Below are positions 47,273-57,115 of a stretch of 64,000 nucleotides of DNA, one piece after another (the first letter of the stretch is position 1; each line of letters opens with the position of its first letter). Under the pieces are notes generated by a model, which was not told the DNA's origin, did no database searches, and was given only the letters and a program-made list of their open reading frames with translations. Location: the NCBI RefSeq assembly GCF_008039615.1, contig NZ_VDUZ01000017.1, positions 62,001 to 126,000 on the forward strand, given 5' to 3'. Made by a program: the position numbers and the translations under genes. The stretch comes from Vineibacter terrae. Lineage in GTDB: Bacteria; Pseudomonadota; Alphaproteobacteria; Reyranellales; Reyranellaceae.

Positions 47273-49695
47273 GGGCGCTGGCAGCGATAGCCCGGGTCGG
47301 CGGCCGCCTGCTGGTCGGGCTGGTCGTGTTCGTGCTCACCCTGGCGACCGGCCTCTATTTCCATCTGCGCACGTCATTGCCCGACTATGCCGGCACGGTG
47401 CGGATCGCCGGGCCGCAGGCTCCGGTCGACATCGTGCGCGATCGCAACGCGATCCCGCATATTTTCGCAGGCTCGCTGGAAGATGCGATGTTCGGGCTGG
47501 GCTACGTTCACGCCCAGGACCGGCTGTGGCAGATGGAGATGATGCGCCGCGCCGCCGCAGGCCGGCTGTCGGAAGTGCTGCCGCCGGCGATCATTGGCAC
47601 GGGCGTGCTGGACGTCGACCGCACCATGCGGGCGCTCGGGGTCTACCGGCGCGCCCAGGACAGCCTGGGCGCGCTTGCGCCGCGCACACGCAAGATGCTC
47701 GAGGCCTATTCGGCCGGCGTCAACGCCCACATCACCACCCACAAAGGGTCGTTCGGCCCGGAATTCACGCTCCTGCAGGTGACGCCCGAGCTGTGGCAGC
47801 CGGCCGACTCCCTGGTCTGGGGCAAGCTGATGGCGCTCAGCCTCGACGGCAACTGGCGGGCCGAGCTGCTGCGCGCGCGCCTGGCCAAGAAGCTGGGCGA
47901 GCCGCGCATGCTCCAGATGTTCCCGCAGCTGGGCGATGACCGCGAGTCGACCCTCTCGATCCTGGGCGATGCGCTGCTGAAGCTGCCGCTGGACCGCCTC
48001 TACCGCGCCACGAACAACGACCTCACGCGCAAGCGCGAGGCGTCCAACGAATGGGTGGTCGCCGGCAGCCACACCAGCAGCGGCAAGCCGTTGCTGGCCA
48101 ACGATCCGCATCTCGGGCTGAGCGCGCCCGGCACGTGGTACCTGGCGCGGCTGGTCGGGCCCGATTTCGATATCCGCGGCGCCACGTCACCCGGTTCGCC
48201 CGCTGTCGTGCTGGGCCACAACGGGCACATCGCCTGGGGCTTCACCACCACCAACCTCGACAGCCAGGATCTGTTCGTCGAGCGCATCGATCCGGGCGAT
48301 CCCGGCAAGTACGTCACGCCTGACGGCAGCCGGCCGTTCGGCGCCCGCGAGGAATACATCAACGTGCGCTTTGGCGAGCAGGTCAAGATCCGCCTGCGCA
48401 CGACCCGGCACGGCCCCGTGATATCCGACGTGCTCGATCCCAAGGGAACGGAAGTCGAAAGCGGTCACGTGCTGGCGCTGTCGGCGACGGCCCTCGACCC
48501 GGCCGACACTTCGGCCGAGGGGTTCCTGGAGCTGGGCCTGGCGCGCGACTGGGAGCAGTTCCTGGCCGCGACGCGCAAGATCGTCTCGCCGATGCAGAAC
48601 ATGGTCTACGCCGACACGGCGGGCAATATCGGCCTCATCTCGCCGGCGCGGGTTCCGATCCGACGCAAGGGCGACGGCTTCATGCCGGTGCCGGGCTGGA
48701 CCGGCGAGTACGACTGGGCCGGGTTCGTGCCGTTCGAGGAGCTGCCCCGCGCCTACAATCCCCCGGGCGGCATCATCGTGAACGCCAACGCCCGGCTGGT
48801 GCCCGGCAACTACCGGCACTTCATCAGCCGCGAATGGGCCGAGCCCTACCGCCAGCGGCGCGCCAACGCCCTGCTGTCGGGTGCCGGCCAGCATGCCGTG
48901 GGCAGCATGATCGCGCTGCAGGAGGACATCCTTTCGCCTGACACGGCCGACACGCTGCCGCCCCTGCTCGCCCTGCAGCCGCGCGATCCGCGCCAGGCCC
49001 AGGCCATCGACCTGCTGCGGCACTGGAACCGGCGCATGATCGCCGACCGCCCGGAGCCGCTGATCTACGCCGCCTGGCTGCGCAACCTGCAGCGCACGCT
49101 CTATGCCGACGAGCTGGGCGAGGAGCTGTTCCGGGAATACGCATCGCCCAACGTCGCCTTCCTGGTCACCATCTTGCGGGACCATCCGGAATGGTGCGAC
49201 GACGTGCGCACGCCGAAGGCCGAAACCTGCGCGGAGGCCATGTCGACGGCGCTCGACGCGGCCCTGAACGAGCTGCAGACGCGCTACGGGCCCGCGATGG
49301 AAGCCTGGCGCTGGGGCGATGCCCATCCCGCAGCGCATCGTCACGCGTTGTTCGATAGCGTTCCGTTGCTGCGCGACGTGGCCTCGATCCGCTTCCCCGC
49401 CGATGGCGGCATGCACACGCTGAACCGGGCGACACCGTCCTTCCGCGACCGGCGCGAGCCCTATGCTGCCGTGCACGGTGCCGGCCTGCGCGCCATCTAC
49501 GATTTCGACGACCTCGACAACAGCCGCTTCGCGATCCCGCTGGGCCAGTCGGGCAACTTCCTCTCGCCGTGGTACGCCAACTTCGTGACCGGCTGGCGGG
49601 CGTTCGACTATCTGCGTATCGGCGGCTACCGCTTCCGGCTCCAGCGCGAGGGCATCGGCACGATCAGCCTGCTGCCGGTGCCGCCGGCGAAGTGA
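47269..49695 (+). CDS. Penicillin acylase family Ntn-hydrolase (periplasmic)
   Basis: An 808-residue precursor. An N-terminal signal or anchor is at about residues 11-32 (GRLLVGLVVFVLTLATGLYF). The alpha chain has VDIVRDRNAIPHIFA and GYVHAQDRLWQMEMMRR. Autocleavage should occur before Ser259 in REASNEWVVAGSHTSSGKP, making it the N-terminal nucleophile of the beta chain, which follows with LLANDPHLGLSAPGTWYL. Members hydrolyse amide bonds of beta-lactams, acyl-homoserine lactones or other N-acyl compounds; the substrate here is unknown. Its 3' end overlaps the convergent DUF4166 gene by 32 bases. Confidence 0.92.
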   Translation: MRALAAIARVGGRLLVGLVVFVLTLATGLYFHLRTSLPDYAGTVRIAGPQAPVDIVRDRNAIPHIFAGSLEDAMFGLGYVHAQDRLWQMEMMRRAAAGRLSEVLPPAIIGTGVLDVDRTMRALGVYRRAQDSLGALAPRTRKMLEAYSAGVNAHITTHKGSFGPEFTLLQVTPELWQPADSLVWGKLMALSLDGNWRAELLRARLAKKLGEPRMLQMFPQLGDDRESTLSILGDALLKLPLDRLYRATNNDLTRKREASNEWVVAGSHTSSGKPLLANDPHLGLSAPGTWYLARLVGPDFDIRGATSPGSPAVVLGHNGHIAWGFTTTNLDSQDLFVERIDPGDPGKYVTPDGSRPFGAREEYINVRFGEQVKIRLRTTRHGPVISDVLDPKGTEVESGHVLALSATALDPADTSAEGFLELGLARDWEQFLAATRKIVSPMQNMVYADTAGNIGLISPARVPIRRKGDGFMPVPGWTGEYDWAGFVPFEELPRAYNPPGGIIVNANARLVPGNYRHFISREWAEPYRQRRANALLSGAGQHAVGSMIALQEDILSPDTADTLPPLLALQPRDPRQAQAIDLLRHWNRRMIADRPEPLIYAAWLRNLQRTLYADELGEELFREYASPNVAFLVTILRDHPEWCDDVRTPKAETCAEAMSTALDAALNELQTRYGPAMEAWRWGDAHPAAHRHALFDSVPLLRDVASIRFPADGGMHTLNRATPSFRDRREPYAAVHGAGLRAIYDFDDLDNSRFAIPLGQSGNFLSPWYANFVTGWRAFDYLRIGGYRFRLQREGIGTISLLPVPPAK

Positions 49696-51373
49696 CATCG
49701 TCGGCCGGCGCCAGCCAGCCGCGATAGTGCACCAGCCGGCCCAGCACGGGCAGTCCGATCGACACGTCGAAGCGAAAGCGGCCAGCGCTGTCGACCCGTT
49801 CGCAGGCGGCGATGCGTGGCCACAGGAACCGCGGCAACGTCAGCCCCAGCACACGCCCGCTCTCCAGCCGCAGGTCGATGCCCTGTGGCGACACCATCGC
49901 CCGCATCGCGAAGGCGACTGCGCCGAAACGCTCGACGATCAGGCCCTGCTCGCGGCCGGTGCCAGCGTATTGCAGCGAGCGGAACGTATGGCAGCCAAAG
50001 GTGCGGCGCCAGGTCTCGACCCCGTCGCGGACATCGAACGCGACCGTCACCGGCACATCCGTGGCCGTAGCCGGAAAGCCGAACAGGCGTGCCGCAGCCC
50101 GCGCCAGAAGCCCCTGCACGCCGCCGACCTCGGCGCGCCCCTGCCACACCGCGCCGGCCGATACGTCGTGCAGGCGCCGGATGCTCGCCGGGAGGCTGTC
50201 ATAGGCCGCCCCGATGCTTTGCACGTAGAGTGGCTGGGCCAGCTCGCAGGCCCACCGCACCGCAAGGCCCTCGGCTTCGGCCAGCACCTCGTCCATGGCC
50301 AGCAGACCGACACACGGCATGGCGCCGCGCGCCGTCACGGCGCCACGGGCCAGCTTGCGCGCCAAGGCCACCGAGGCCAGCGCCGGAATCCACGGGCCAT
50401 CGCCGGCCTCGGCCAGCAGCCGCCAGCGGCACGTGACCGCCCGGCCGGCGGCATCGCGGCCGGCAACGTCGAGCAGCATCCCGCCACGATCGGAACCCAG
50501 CCGACGCACCCGGTCGGCAAGCCAACGCAACGCATCCGTGAACGGCACAAGCGAGGAGAGCCACCTCCAGCGCACCGACCACGACAGCAGCCACAGGCCG
50601 ACATGCAGCAGCGACAGCTCCAGGCCGGCATGAAAGGCGACGCGCCCGCGCACGGCGTAGCGCTCGGGAAACAGCGTCAGGTCGGGCACGTCGCATAGCG
50701 CGAACCTGCGTGGTCCCAGACTCGGGCCGTCCGGCAACGCCAGGACACGGCGATGCAGGTCCTGCCAGCCGATGCCGGTGGTCCAAGCACCGTCCCGCCA
50801 CAACCGCACCGGCCGGCCGACATAGCTGAGGATCGCGGCGATCGTCGCCCGCCCCCGCGGCGCCCGGTTGCCCGGGGTGATCGCGATGTCGATGGCATCG
50901 ATGCGCGACAGTCCGCTGGCGACGTGCTCGATGACCGCGGCCGACAGGGCCGGTACGGAGCTGGCGCCGCTCGCGACCAGCACCCCGGCGGCACGGGCGG
51001 CGTCATCGAGCGTTCCTATGCCGCAGACAAATCCGCGCGCATCCGCGAGGTCGATATAGTGGATGCCGGCTTCGATGCAGGCCTCGGCGACCCGATAGTC
51101 CGCTCCCTGGAAGGGCCCGGCTGTGTGGATGACGGCGTCCGGTCGCAGGCGCGCCAGATCACCGGGCCAAGTCGACGCGGCGAGGTCGAGGGTTGCCGCG
51201 GTGATGCGCTCGCCGCCATCTTGCGCACGCAGCGTCGCGGCGAGCGCCTGTGCCGGCTCCAGGCGGCGGGCGGCGATGACCACGTCGACGCTGGGATCGC
51301 GCGCCAGCAAACGGCAGACGCGCTCGCCGAACGCGCCGGTGCCGCCAATGACCACCACGCGGAACGCAGCCAC
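49664..51373 (-). CDS. Saccharopine dehydrogenase-like protein with C-terminal DUF4166
   Basis: A 569-residue protein starting at a GTG (51373). Residues about 1-330 form an NAD(P)-binding domain of the saccharopine dehydrogenase type, with VVVIGGTGAFGERVCRLLAR, HTAGPFQGADYRVAEACIEA and GIHYIDLADAR. The C-terminal 180 residues (RLHDVSAGAVWQGRAEVGGV, GWLAPADDV) fit DUF4166, a domain of unknown function. The reaction is unknown. There is no clear Shine-Dalgarno; the start lies 6 bases after a short frame that resembles a DCC-protein stub, so translation may be coupled to it. Confidence 0.85.
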   Translation of the reverse strand: MAAFRVVVIGGTGAFGERVCRLLARDPSVDVVIAARRLEPAQALAATLRAQDGGERITAATLDLAASTWPGDLARLRPDAVIHTAGPFQGADYRVAEACIEAGIHYIDLADARGFVCGIGTLDDAARAAGVLVASGASSVPALSAAVIEHVASGLSRIDAIDIAITPGNRAPRGRATIAAILSYVGRPVRLWRDGAWTTGIGWQDLHRRVLALPDGPSLGPRRFALCDVPDLTLFPERYAVRGRVAFHAGLELSLLHVGLWLLSWSVRWRWLSSLVPFTDALRWLADRVRRLGSDRGGMLLDVAGRDAAGRAVTCRWRLLAEAGDGPWIPALASVALARKLARGAVTARGAMPCVGLLAMDEVLAEAEGLAVRWACELAQPLYVQSIGAAYDSLPASIRRLHDVSAGAVWQGRAEVGGVQGLLARAAARLFGFPATATDVPVTVAFDVRDGVETWRRTFGCHTFRSLQYAGTGREQGLIVERFGAVAFAMRAMVSPQGIDLRLESGRVLGLTLPRFLWPRIAACERVDSAGRFRFDVSIGLPVLGRLVHYRGWLAPADDVTSPAAPAAG

Positions 51374-51379
51374 TGCCGG

Positions 51380-51415
51380 TCAGCCGAGATCGCAGACGCC
51401 GTCGAACAGGATCAC
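51380..51415 (-). pseudogene. Stub of a DCC-family (DUF393) thiol-disulfide protein gene
   Basis: Reading from the GTG at 51415, the frame gives VILFDGVCDLG and then TGA. This matches the first residues of DCC-family proteins, which begin with (V)LFDGVCNLC; the second Cys position reads Gly and the frame ends. Nothing resembling the rest of the family is found. The likely explanation is a deletion that removed the body of the gene up to the DUF4166 gene. The match is short, so chance is possible. Confidence 0.4.
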
Positions 51416-51655
51416 GGAGCCACCGGCCGGCAGGATGACCCGCACGGGCTGGCCAGCCACCGGTACCGGGCGCGCAGTGCCCATGACCTCTCCATCGCGT
51501 TCCCATGCAGTCTTGGGGAATCCCGGCCAGCCGGCCAGCCGCCACTTCGCCGCATGGCGGTCCACACGGGACTCGCCGACCGGGCAGGCAGTGGGTACAG
51601 TTTCCCTGGCGGCCGGCGGTCGGCTGCCTGCCTCGGCGGGACGGTACGGCAATCG

Positions 51656-52402
51656 ATGTTCATCCGGCAGACCACGGCTCCACTGCGCTTCTTTCGCACG
51701 ACACCGGCGCTGCGCTGCCCCTACCTGCCCAACCGCTTCGAGACCAAGCTGGTGACCGAGCTGGGCGGCCCCGATGCCCTGGACCTGCACGACCAGCTCA
51801 CCGATGCCGGCTTCCGGCGCTCGCACCACTATGTCTACAAGCCACTCTGCGGCACCTGCCGGGCCTGCGTGCCGGTGCGCATTCCGGTCGCCACGTTCAC
51901 GCCGAGCCGCTCGCAGCGCCGCACCTGGCGGGCCAACCAGGCGGTCTGCGGCGCCGTCGTGCCGCCCATGGCGACCAGCGAGCAGTTCTCCCTGTTCTCG
52001 CGCTACGTTGCCGCGCGCCATGGCGACGGCGACATGGCCGAGATGGATTTCGACGACTACCGCGCGATGATCGAGGAGAGCCCGGTCGATACCCACCTCG
52101 TCGAGCTGCGCGAGGACGGGCGGCTGGTCGCGGCCTGCCTCACGGACTGGCTGGGCAACGGCATCTCGGCGGTCTACAGCTTCTTCGAGGCGCGCCTGCG
52201 ACGCCGGGCGCTGGGCGTGCAGATCGTGCTGTGGCTGGTCGAGGAGGCCAAGCGCCGCGGCCTGCCCTATGTCTATCTCGGCTACTGGATCGAGGGCTCG
52301 GGCAAGATGGCCTACAAGGCCCTCTACCAGCCCCTGGAGGCGCTGGGCGCCGCCGGCTGGGAGCCGTTCGATCCGGGCAGCGCCGAGCCTTGTGATCCGT
52401 AG
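51656..52402 (+). CDS. bpt: Aspartate/glutamate leucyltransferase (arginyl-tRNA--protein transferase family)
   Basis: A 248-residue protein, the usual size of bacterial Bpt. The N-terminal ATE domain has the RCPYLPNRFETKL region and the Cys cluster YKPLCGTCRACVPVRIPV. The C-terminal GNAT-like domain has GISAVYSFFEARLRRRALGV and YLGYWIEGSGKMAYKALYQP. It attaches Leu to N-terminal Asp or Glu, marking proteins for ClpS/ClpAP degradation. The ATG at 51656 begins MFIRQTTAPLRFF; longer frames extend into the DUF4166 gene on the other strand. Confidence 0.94.
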   Translation: MFIRQTTAPLRFFRTTPALRCPYLPNRFETKLVTELGGPDALDLHDQLTDAGFRRSHHYVYKPLCGTCRACVPVRIPVATFTPSRSQRRTWRANQAVCGAVVPPMATSEQFSLFSRYVAARHGDGDMAEMDFDDYRAMIEESPVDTHLVELREDGRLVAACLTDWLGNGISAVYSFFEARLRRRALGVQIVLWLVEEAKRRGLPYVYLGYWIEGSGKMAYKALYQPLEALGAAGWEPFDPGSAEPCDP

Positions 52403-52510
52403 CTGGCGTCCAGCGCCCTGCTGGCGCGCGGCCGGCGCGACATCGCCGGGCGCGAGATCTGCAGCCAGCTCCTGTCTGGCGTTCAAGGGTCAGGCTTTCG
52501 GAGAACGACC

Positions 52511-53329
52511 TCACCCCATCGCGCCGACGCCCAGCAGCGCCAGGGCGACGGTGCCCAGCGCGATGCGGTACCAAGCGAAGGGGGCGAAGCCGTAGCGGCT
52601 AATGAAGGCGATCAGCCGCGACACGACGGCCATGGCGGCGATCAAGGCGGCGGTGAAGCCGATCACGATCAGCAGGATGCCGTCGGTGTCGGCGCCCAGG
52701 GTCGACCAGTTCTTGAAGACGTCGTAGACCGTGGCGCCCAGCATCGTCGGCATGGCGAGGAAGAACGAGAACTCGGCCGAGGTCGGCCGGTCGACGCCGA
52801 ACATGCGCGCGCCCATGATGGTGGCGCCCGAGCGCGAGATGCCGGGGATCATGGCCACGGTCTGGCAGAAGCCGATGCCCAGCGCGGTCTTCCAGCTCAA
52901 CCCGTCGACGGTCTTGATCGCCGGCCGCGGCGCGATGCGCTCGATCAGCAGGATGACGAAGCCGCCCACGACCAGGGACGTGGCCACGACCCACGGGTTG
53001 AACAGCACCGACTTGATCAGCCCGTGCGCCAGCGCCCCGATCACGGCCGCCGGCAGGAAGGCGACCAGCACATTGATCGCGAAGCGCGTCGCCACCGGAT
53101 CGCGGAACAATCCGGCCAGCGTCACCCAGATCCTGGCGCGGTAGAGCCAGCATATGGCCAGGATGGCGCCGAGCTGGATCACGATCTCGAACACGCGCCC
53201 CTTGGGCCCCTCGAAGCCCAGCACCGCCTCCATCAGGATCAGGTGGCCGGTGGAGGACACCGGGATGAACTCGGTCAGCCCCTCCACCACACCCAGCAGC
53301 AGGGCCTTGAGCGCGACGATCACATCCAT
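52511..53329 (-). CDS. uppP: Undecaprenyl-diphosphatase
   Basis: A 272-residue membrane protein with about eight transmembrane segments. The two UppP/BacA motifs are clear: VVEGLTEFIPVSSTGHLIL near the N-terminus (Glu-rich motif and Ser-Ser-x-Gly-His) and IPGISRSGATIMGARMFGV in the second half. It dephosphorylates undecaprenyl pyrophosphate so the lipid carrier can be reused for peptidoglycan and polysaccharide, which would also serve the glycan cluster upstream. It follows parC after a palindromic repeat and probably has its own promoter or partial readthrough. Confidence 0.97.
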   Translation of the reverse strand: MDVIVALKALLLGVVEGLTEFIPVSSTGHLILMEAVLGFEGPKGRVFEIVIQLGAILAICWLYRARIWVTLAGLFRDPVATRFAINVLVAFLPAAVIGALAHGLIKSVLFNPWVVATSLVVGGFVILLIERIAPRPAIKTVDGLSWKTALGIGFCQTVAMIPGISRSGATIMGARMFGVDRPTSAEFSFFLAMPTMLGATVYDVFKNWSTLGADTDGILLIVIGFTAALIAAMAVVSRLIAFISRYGFAPFAWYRIALGTVALALLGVGAMG

Positions 53330-53345
53330 GCGGACCTCATATGCG

Positions 53346-53470
53346 TCCTCCCCACGTCAGTGGGGAGGTGCCCTGAAGGGGTGGAGGGGAGCCGACGCGG
53401 TCTCAGGAACAGAGACTCCGTGGGTTCCCCCTCCGGCCTTCGGCCACCTCCCCCACTACGTGAGGGAGAG
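53346..53470. repeat. Imperfect palindromic interspersed repeat between parC and uppP
   Basis: The left arm (53346-53393) starts CTCCCCACGTCAGTGGGGAG, a local 9-bp hairpin. The right arm (53421-53470), reverse-complemented, starts CTCTCCCTCACGTAGTGGGG and continues in parallel (GGAGGTGGCCGAAGGCCGG). The whole 125 bases can fold as one long hairpin. It begins 2 bases after the parC stop and ends 16 bases before the uppP start, so it may also act as terminator or mRNA stabiliser. It resembles the REP/MITE-like elements of GC-rich alphaproteobacteria. Confidence 0.75.
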
Positions 53471-53472
53471 AG

Positions 53473-55722
53473 TCATCCGAACTTGACGGCCCGGGGCGAG
53501 CCGGTCGGCGGCAGGCGGCCGGCCTGGGCACGCTCGCCGATCCACTCCTTCAGGTCGGCCTTGGTCTTGGTGCGGCCGGCCCATTGCAGGCCCTGTGCCA
53601 GCACGAACGCCTTGGCATCGGAGAGGCCGCCATCCTTGTGCTTCTGCAGGATCACGCCGCGGCCGCGCGCCATTTCCGGCACATCGCCGATAGGGAACAC
53701 CAGCAGCTTGCGGTTCTCGCCGATGGCGGCGACGTGGTCGGCGCCATCGGGCACGATGCTGCAGGTGACCGCCTCCTCGCCCTCGCCCAGGTTCAGCACC
53801 TGCTTGCCGGCCTTGGTCTGCGCCACGACCTCGTCCTCGGCGACGATGAAGCCGCGGCCCTCGTAGCCCGCCACCAGGAACCTGCGGCCGCCCTTGAGCA
53901 CCAGCAGGTCGACGATGTCCTGCTCGTTGCCCAGGTCGATCATCAGTCGGATCGGCTCGCCATGGCCACGGGCGCTGGGCAGGCGGTCGATGCCGATGGT
54001 GTAGAAGCGGCCGTTGGTGCCGAACACCAGCAGCTTGTCGGTCGACATCGCATGCAGGGCAAACTTCTCGCGATCGCCTTCCTTGTACTTCAGGTCGGCG
54101 ATGCCGCCCGGTTCCAGGTGGCCCTTGGCGGCGCGGATCCAGCCCTTCTCCGAGCAGACCACCGTCACCGGCTCCTTCTCGATGAAGGCGTCGATCGGCA
54201 TCTCGACCGGCGGCGGCGCATCGGCGATCTCGGTGCGGCGGCGGCCCTTCTCGGTCCTGGGGCCGTAGCTCTTGCGCAGCTCCTGGATGTCGGCGGCAAT
54301 CGACTGCCACTGCTTCTTGTCGTCGGCCAGCAGCGCCTTGAGGTCCTTGCGCTCCTGCGAGAGCCCCTTGTGCTCCTTCTTGATCTCGATCTCTTCCAGG
54401 CGGCGCAAGGCGCGCAGCCGCATGTTGAGGATCGATTCGGCCTGCAGGTCGGTGAGGCCGAACCGCCGCATCATCACGGCCTTGGGCTCGTCCTCGTTGC
54501 GGATGATCGCGATCACCTCGTCGATGTTGAGGTAGGCGATCAGGTAGCCGTCGAGGATCTCCAGCCGGCGCTCGATCTCGGCCAGGCGGTGGCGCGAGCG
54601 GCGCTGCAGCACCACCTGCCGGTGATCGAGCCAAGCCTGCAGGGCCTGGCGCAGGTCCATCACCCGCGGCACCTGGTCGGCGTCGAGCACGTTGAGATTC
54701 AGCGGGAAGCGGATCTCGAGGTCGGTGAGCTTGAAGAGCTGCTCCATCAGCAGCTCGGCCGGCACGTTGCCGGTCTTGGGCTCGAGCACGAGGCGCACGT
54801 CGTCGGCCGACTCGTCGCGCACGTCCTCGAGCATCGGCAGCTTCTTGGCGTTGATCAGCTCGGCGATCTTCTCGACCAGCTTCGCCTTGGGCACCTGGTA
54901 GGGCACCTCGGTGACCACGATCCGGTACTGGCCGCGCGGCAGCGGCTCCTTCTGCCACTTGGCGCGCACGCGGAAGGCGCCGCGGCCGGTCCTGTAGGCC
55001 TCGAGCACCTGCTCCCGCGGCTCGACCAGCACGCCGCCGGTCGGGAAATCGGGCCCCGGGATGTGCTCGACCAGGGTCTCGATGCGCGCGCTGGGCGCCT
55101 TGATCAGGTGCAGCAGCGCATCGCACAGCTCGCCGACATTGTGCGGCGGGATCGAGGTGGCCATGCCCACCGCGATGCCGGCGGCGCCGTTGGCCAGCAG
55201 GTTCGGGAAGGCCGCCGGCAGCACCACCGGCTCGCGCTCGGCGCCGTCGAAATTGGGCCGGAAGTCGACCGCGTCCTCGTCGATGCCGGCCAGCAGCGCC
55301 TGCGCCACCTCGGTCAGCCGCGCCTCGGTGTAGCGCATGGCCGCGGCGTTATCGCCGTCGATGTTGCCGAAGTTGCCCTGCCCGTCGACCAGGGGATACC
55401 GGGTGGCGAAATCCTGCGCCAGGCGCACCAGCGCGTCGTAGATCGACTGGTCGCCGTGCGGGTGCAGCTTGCCCATGGTGTCGCCCACGACGCGGGCGCT
55501 CTTCTTGAAGGCGCCGGCCGGGTCGAGCCGCAGCTCCTGCATGATGTAGAGCAGCCGCCGGTGCACCGGCTTCAGGCCGTCGCGCACGTCAGGCAGCGAG
55601 CGGGCCATGATGGTGCTGAGCGCATAGGACAGGTAGCGCTCGGAGAGCGCCGATCCCAGCGCGACGGTGCGGATGGGCGCCGGCGGTGGTGGCGGCGCAG
55701 CGGAAGAGGTCTGTTTTGCCAT
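53473..55722 (-). CDS. parC: DNA topoisomerase IV subunit A
   Basis: A 749-residue type IIA topoisomerase subunit. After a Pro-rich tail it has [20 protein letters not shown] and [18 protein letters not shown]. The quinolone-determining region is [19 protein letters not shown], and the catalytic Tyr is in [15 protein letters not shown]. The Ser at GDQS is retained (quinolone-sensitive type). The C-terminal domain is the short ParC-type beta-pinwheel rather than the longer GyrA form without a clear GyrA box, favouring ParC. The start at 55722 (MAKQTSS) is 23 bases after recO. Confidence 0.95.
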   Translation of the reverse strand: MAKQTSSAAPPPPPAPIRTVALGSALSERYLSYALSTIMARSLPDVRDGLKPVHRRLLYIMQELRLDPAGAFKKSARVVGDTMGKLHPHGDQSIYDALVRLAQDFATRYPLVDGQGNFGNIDGDNAAAMRYTEARLTEVAQALLAGIDEDAVDFRPNFDGAEREPVVLPAAFPNLLANGAAGIAVGMATSIPPHNVGELCDALLHLIKAPSARIETLVEHIPGPDFPTGGVLVEPREQVLEAYRTGRGAFRVRAKWQKEPLPRGQYRIVVTEVPYQVPKAKLVEKIAELINAKKLPMLEDVRDESADDVRLVLEPKTGNVPAELLMEQLFKLTDLEIRFPLNLNVLDADQVPRVMDLRQALQAWLDHRQVVLQRRSRHRLAEIERRLEILDGYLIAYLNIDEVIAIIRNEDEPKAVMMRRFGLTDLQAESILNMRLRALRRLEEIEIKKEHKGLSQERKDLKALLADDKKQWQSIAADIQELRKSYGPRTEKGRRRTEIADAPPPVEMPIDAFIEKEPVTVVCSEKGWIRAAKGHLEPGGIADLKYKEGDREKFALHAMSTDKLLVFGTNGRFYTIGIDRLPSARGHGEPIRLMIDLGNEQDIVDLLVLKGGRRFLVAGYEGRGFIVAEDEVVAQTKAGKQVLNLGEGEEAVTCSIVPDGADHVAAIGENRKLLVFPIGDVPEMARGRGVILQKHKDGGLSDAKAFVLAQGLQWAGRTKTKADLKEWIGERAQAGRLPPTGSPRAVKFG

Positions 55723-55745
55723 AGATCGAGGGGTCTGCGGCCGCA

Positions 55746-56480
55746 CTAGCCACAAATTGTTGTGCTAAGTCGTTGAAGGGTTTCGATAAACCGGTCGCGC
55801 GCCGGAGGCAAGGGTTTGTTGTGTGGCCAAAAGACGTGGCGCTCCAGGAAGTAGCCCGTCAGCTCCAGGCCGGTGAGCACCTCGTCGGTGGCTGCCAGCG
55901 TGCGCCGGGCCAGAAAGTCCGGCAGCGCCAGCAGCTTGTCCTTGTAGGGCTCGCCTGCCGTGCGGCTGACGGCCCGGCCGGTGCGCGGCGAGACGTAGGC
56001 CAGATCGTCGCTGGCGCCGGTCGCGGCGCAGCGCTGCAGATCGAGCCCGAAGCCCAGCTCCTGCAGCAGCCCCAGCTCGAGATGCACGTAGATGGTGGGC
56101 CAGCCGGCATGGCCCAGCGCGCCCAGCAGCGCCGCCACGCCCTCGAACAGCGCCGGGTGCGGCTCGCGCTCGGGCAAGGCGGCGTCGAGCGTGGCGCAGG
56201 CGGCCAGCAGGCCGGCCAGCGCCTGTGGATCGTCCAGCGCCCGGGCGGCATGGGCCGTCTGCAGCTCGCCCTTGAAGGTGCCGAGCTGATCGGCCAGCCG
56301 CGCCCGCCATTCGGCGCGCACCCGGTTGCCCGGCTGCCAGACCGGCCGCTGCCGCGTCGAGGCGCCGCCATGCACCAGCCCGGCGTGGCGGCCATGCGCA
56401 GCGGTCAGCAGCGAGACGATCAGCGCCGACTCGCCATGCGCGCGCGCCGCCAGCACGATCCCGTCCTCAGTCCACTCCAC
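55746..56480 (-). CDS. recO: DNA repair protein RecO
   Basis: A 244-residue protein from the GTG at 56480, giving [20 protein letters not shown], with GAGG 5 bases upstream; longer frames contain no family sequence. The OB-fold N-terminal domain continues [20 protein letters not shown]. The helical C-terminal domain has [20 protein letters not shown] and ends [15 protein letters not shown]. RecO anneals ssDNA and loads RecA with RecR. It is upstream of and probably co-transcribed with parC. Confidence 0.93.
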   Translation of the reverse strand: MEWTEDGIVLAARAHGESALIVSLLTAAHGRHAGLVHGGASTRQRPVWQPGNRVRAEWRARLADQLGTFKGELQTAHAARALDDPQALAGLLAACATLDAALPEREPHPALFEGVAALLGALGHAGWPTIYVHLELGLLQELGFGLDLQRCAATGASDDLAYVSPRTGRAVSRTAGEPYKDKLLALPDFLARRTLAATDEVLTGLELTGYFLERHVFWPHNKPLPPARDRFIETLQRLSTTICG

Positions 56481-57115
56481 GGAACCTCGCTTTGCGTTGG
56501 TGAATCGTTCCCCGGCGGCAGGGCTATCGCATATGGCCCGCTTCCCGTCATCCCGAGCGAAGCGAAGGCCCCTGCAGCGTCGATGCCAGGGAACGCCGGC
56601 ACCAGAACCGAGGGCTCGCCGCGGCGCCGGTCCGTCATGAGAAAAATTTCCAGCAGCGAAATCAATGACTTGCCGAATCTCGGTCGAAAAAGGGCGTGAC
56701 GGAAACGTCGAAAATAACGCAAACGCGCCGAGCAGCTCCGGACCACGCCTTTGAGCGCGTGAAATCTTTCGTTCATGTGGATATCGCGCGCCGCCGCGGA
56801 CGAGCGCATGTCGCAGAACCCGCACGAGTCGCCGCCTTATGTTATTTTAGGGGATATCTATATTTGTATCATGACGATGCACAAAAATCAAGTCATTTGA
56901 TGCAGGTATAAATAGAGACCACGTACAGAATCAGTCGCCATGGTATTGTTGTTTTGAAATTACCACTCAAGATGATCGTCGGCGCATTCTTCACTGAAAT
57001 CATGGGATTGCGTGCGTTGCCTGGCATCGAGACACCACGACCGATCTCCCCGCCTCCGACGGAACGAAAGGCGCCGCCGTTCATCCTGGGCCGACGTGGA
57101 TCAATCGAGGTCCAA
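56481..57115. other. Gene-poor region with a repeat fragment and AT-rich stretch
   Basis: No credible intact gene. A half copy of the 101-bp repeat family is at 56547-56568. The following 150 bases keep high GC with no recognised product; 56830-56990 is AT-rich (for example TTATGTTATTTTAGGGGATA), unlike the rest of the window. An open frame at 56954-57262 is real-looking only in its last 48 codons (see the antitoxin relic). The region may be eroded horizontally acquired DNA. Confidence 0.6.
56547..56568. repeat. Half copy of the GTCATCCCGAGCG repeat
   Basis: GTCATCCCGAGCGAAGCGAA matches, over its first 19 bases, the reverse complement of the right end of the complete element at 61655-61755 (GTCATCCCGAGCGAAGCGAG). 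No matching opposite end is found, so it is a solo end or truncated copy. Confidence 0.6.
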
